DNA from: Chloroflexota bacterium
Lineage (GTDB): Bacteria > Chloroflexota > Limnocylindria > QHBO01
DNA length: 7,642 nt
Reading direction: 5' to 3'
NCBI GenBank assembly: GCA_024636135.1
Contig: JAGXHP010000177.1
Span: forward strand, 1 to 7,642
Shown: positions 6,453 through 7,642 of the stretch, in pieces
Layout of the letters: every line of letters starts with the position of its first letter
How positions within the stretch are numbered: the first letter of the stretch is position 1
The notes under the pieces: model-generated
Told to the model about the DNA's origin: nothing
Databases searched by the model: none
Seen by the model: only the letters and a program-made list of their open reading frames with translations
Position numbers and translations under genes: made by a program

Positions 6453-6504
6453 CACCGCTGCGGTGATGCTTGGGTTGCGGCCGGGTTGTGATCGGCGGGC
6501 TGCC

Positions 6505-6534
6505 TTGACGCATCTTGGAACCGGCCCCTAGGAT
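6505..6534 (+). promoter_or_regulatory. Promoter of the trpE T-box leader
   Basis: TTGACG (6505-6510) and TAGGAT (6529-6534) are separated by 18 nt, the same spacing as in the aroF promoter. A start near 6541 places the T-box Stem I at the very 5' end of the transcript. It is divergent from the small gene-ppc promoter. Confidence 0.75.
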
Positions 6535-6540
6535 GCGGCT

Positions 6541-6799
6541 CCAACTCAAGAAGGCGTCGACCGGGACGAGTAGTCGATCGCACGGCCACGAGAGCGAGCC
6601 GGGATGGTGGAAGCCGGCGTGGTGCGGCATCGGCGAATGGACCCGCGAGCCTCGCTCCGACGGCTCCCGCTTCGGGAGCGATAGGCGGCGACGGACTGGC
6701 CACCGTTAGCATCGGCCTCAAATGAGCGCGGATCCGCGAGGATCCGAACCAAGGGTGGCACCGCGGAAGAGAGCCTCCGTCCCTGATCCGGATGGAGGC
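6541..6799 (+). promoter_or_regulatory. T-box riboswitch, tRNA-Trp specific, upstream of trpE
   Basis: Senses uncharged tRNA and controls the downstream gene. The conserved T-box AGGGTGGCACCGCGG is at 6752-6766. Stem I is recognisable: AGTA on the 5' side of the specifier loop, then GTCGAT and CGCAC pairing with GTGCG and ATCGGC, and a distal region with GAGAGCGAGCC and GGTGGAAGCC. The specifier, within GAATGGA, is UGG at 6638-6640 followed by A6641, which reads Trp. The acceptor-binding bulge is UGGC; its last base C would pair with a G discriminator, as found in bacterial tRNA-Trp. A 7-bp hairpin, GCTCCCG/CGGGAGC (6663-6679), is Stem II or III. CCGCG at 6734-6738 can pair with CGCGG of the T-box to form the antiterminator. 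The Trp specifier and the downstream trpE agree independently. Confidence 0.93.
6773..6799 (+). terminator. T-box expression-platform hairpin (terminator or SD sequestrator)
   Basis: GCCTCCGTCC (6773-6782) pairs with GGATGGAGGC (6790-6799) across a 7-nt loop, 10 bp with one G-U. The sequence after it, TTCGTCATATCC, has no proper U-run, so intrinsic termination would be weak. The arms contain CCTCC and GGAGG, the arrangement of translational T-boxes in which the Shine-Dalgarno is hidden. The mode is therefore open. Confidence 0.6.
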
Positions 6800-6835
6800 T
6801 TCGTCATATCCGAAATGGAACCCAGAGCAGGACAG

Positions 6836-7642
6836 ATGAGCATCGCGACCCCGACCCGCGTCACCAGCATCGAGCTGGCGGCCGATACGCTGACCCCGGT
6901 GGCGGCCGCGCTCCGCCTGGGTTCCCGCTGCGCCTTCCTGCTGGAGAGCGTCGAGGGCGGCGCGCGCTACGGTCGCTACTCGATCGCCGGCGTCCATGGC
7001 CGAACGCTGGTCGTCCGGCCCGAGGACGGTGATCCCCTCGAGGTCCTGCGCGGCGAGCTGCCGGCGGTCATCGCGTCGGCCGGCGATCCGGGGTTCCCCC
7101 TCGCGTCGGGAGTCGGCTATCTCGCCTACGAGGCAACGGCGCACTGGGAGCGTCTTCCGGCCGTCGCCGCCGACCCGCTGGACATGCCCGACGCCGTCTT
7201 CCACATCCCGTCCGTGGTCATCATCTTCGACCACCTCGCCCAGGTCGCCCGGGTCGCCACGCTGGATGGTCCCGGAGCCGTCGAGCGTCTCGAGGACGTC
7301 GCATCGGTCCTGGGTTCGCCCGCCGCCGGTGAGGTTCCGCTGCAGTTCCCCGCGGCCGTCGTGCCGCCCGAGACCGATCTGGACGCCCGCGACCGATACG
7401 AGCGTGGCGTGGCGCGGCTCGTGGAGGAGATTCACGCCGGCGAGATGCTGCAGACCGTGCTGGCGCGCCGGTTCTCCGTTCCGACCGATCGCACCGCGCT
7501 CGATGTCTACCGCTCCCTGCGACGGGTCAACCCGTCGCCCTACCTCTACTACCTGGATCTTGCCGTCGTCTCACCCGGCGCCGCCGTGGTCGGTGCGTCA
7601 CCGGAGCTGCTCGTCAGGGTCCGGGACGGCGAGGTCGTCACG
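6836..7642 (+). CDS. trpE: Anthranilate synthase component I, 3' part beyond window edge
   Basis: Converts chorismate and ammonia (from the TrpG glutaminase subunit) to anthranilate, the first committed step to tryptophan. The 269 visible residues are about half of the usual length. The N-terminal tryptophan-binding motif LLESx10S is intact (LLES at 35-38, S49), and NPSPYLYYL (232-240) matches the second part of the inhibitor pocket, so feedback inhibition by tryptophan is expected. GEMLQTVLARRFS (202-214) and GASPELLVR (253-261) are typical of the chorismate-binding domain. The start at 6836 has AGGA 3 nt upstream; an in-frame ATG at 6815 would add MEPRAGQ and has GGAGG 16 nt upstream. It lies behind a Trp T-box. 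Other trp genes probably follow beyond the edge. Confidence 0.96.
   Translation, partial: MSIATPTRVTSIELAADTLTPVAAALRLGSRCAFLLESVEGGARYGRYSIAGVHGRTLVVRPEDGDPLEVLRGELPAVIASAGDPGFPLASGVGYLAYEATAHWERLPAVAADPLDMPDAVFHIPSVVIIFDHLAQVARVATLDGPGAVERLEDVASVLGSPAAGEVPLQFPAAVVPPETDLDARDRYERGVARLVEEIHAGEMLQTVLARRFSVPTDRTALDVYRSLRRVNPSPYLYYLDLAVVSPGAAVVGASPELLVRVRDGEVVT

Noticed and set aside
6171..6455. N-terminal extension of ppc to an ATG at 6455
   Set aside because: It overlaps the small Cys-rich gene in another frame, is Pro/Ser/Ala-rich, and a GTG with a good SD starts close to the conserved region.
6389..7435. 348-residue open frame on the minus strand
   Set aside because: Antisense to trpE and across the T-box; no recognisable motif.
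1..7642. Search by eye for CRISPR repeats, insertion sequences, integrase sites, tRNA or rRNA
   Set aside because: No spaced direct repeats, transposase motifs or tRNA-like folds other than the T-box were seen.

Overview
The window is a high-GC bacterial chromosomal segment with ordinary biosynthetic gene content and no mobile elements, CRISPR array, tRNA or rRNA. The combination of a Thermotoga-type DAHP synthase, a tryptophan T-box ahead of trpE and apparently leaderless transcripts fits a GC-rich Gram-positive-like lineage. Chloroflexota is my best guess and a deep-branching actinobacterium the alternative; this is inference from style, not from a search.

Layout, left to right. Positions 1-989 (minus) hold most of a DAHP synthase gene (aroF), cut by the left edge. 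Positions 990-1188 (minus) are its promoter and leader: a TTGACA/TAGAGT promoter, an 8-codon leader peptide MNSKWFYG with consecutive Trp, Phe and Tyr codons, a long leader hairpin and an intrinsic terminator. Positions 1370-2434 (minus) encode a cation diffusion facilitator with His-rich ends, in DNA of visibly lower GC. Positions 2666-6417 (minus) look like one transcription unit: a 77-residue Cys-rich protein of unknown function, phosphoenolpyruvate carboxylase (ppc) and a short-chain dehydrogenase, with gaps of 13 and 25 nt. From about 6505 rightwards (plus) a divergent promoter drives a T-box leader with a UGG (Trp) specifier and then trpE, cut by the right edge.

How the genes relate. 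DAHP synthase commits PEP and erythrose 4-phosphate to the aromatic pathway, anthranilate synthase commits chorismate to tryptophan, and PEP carboxylase competes for PEP. The two aromatic entry points appear to be controlled by two different RNA devices. aroF would use ribosome-mediated attenuation reading all three aromatic codons, and trpE would use direct sensing of uncharged tRNA-Trp. The PEP carboxylase appears to lack two of the four residues that bind the inhibitor aspartate in the E. coli enzyme. I see no evidence of a defence system or other exotic multi-gene system; the regulatory RNA around aroF is the most notable content.
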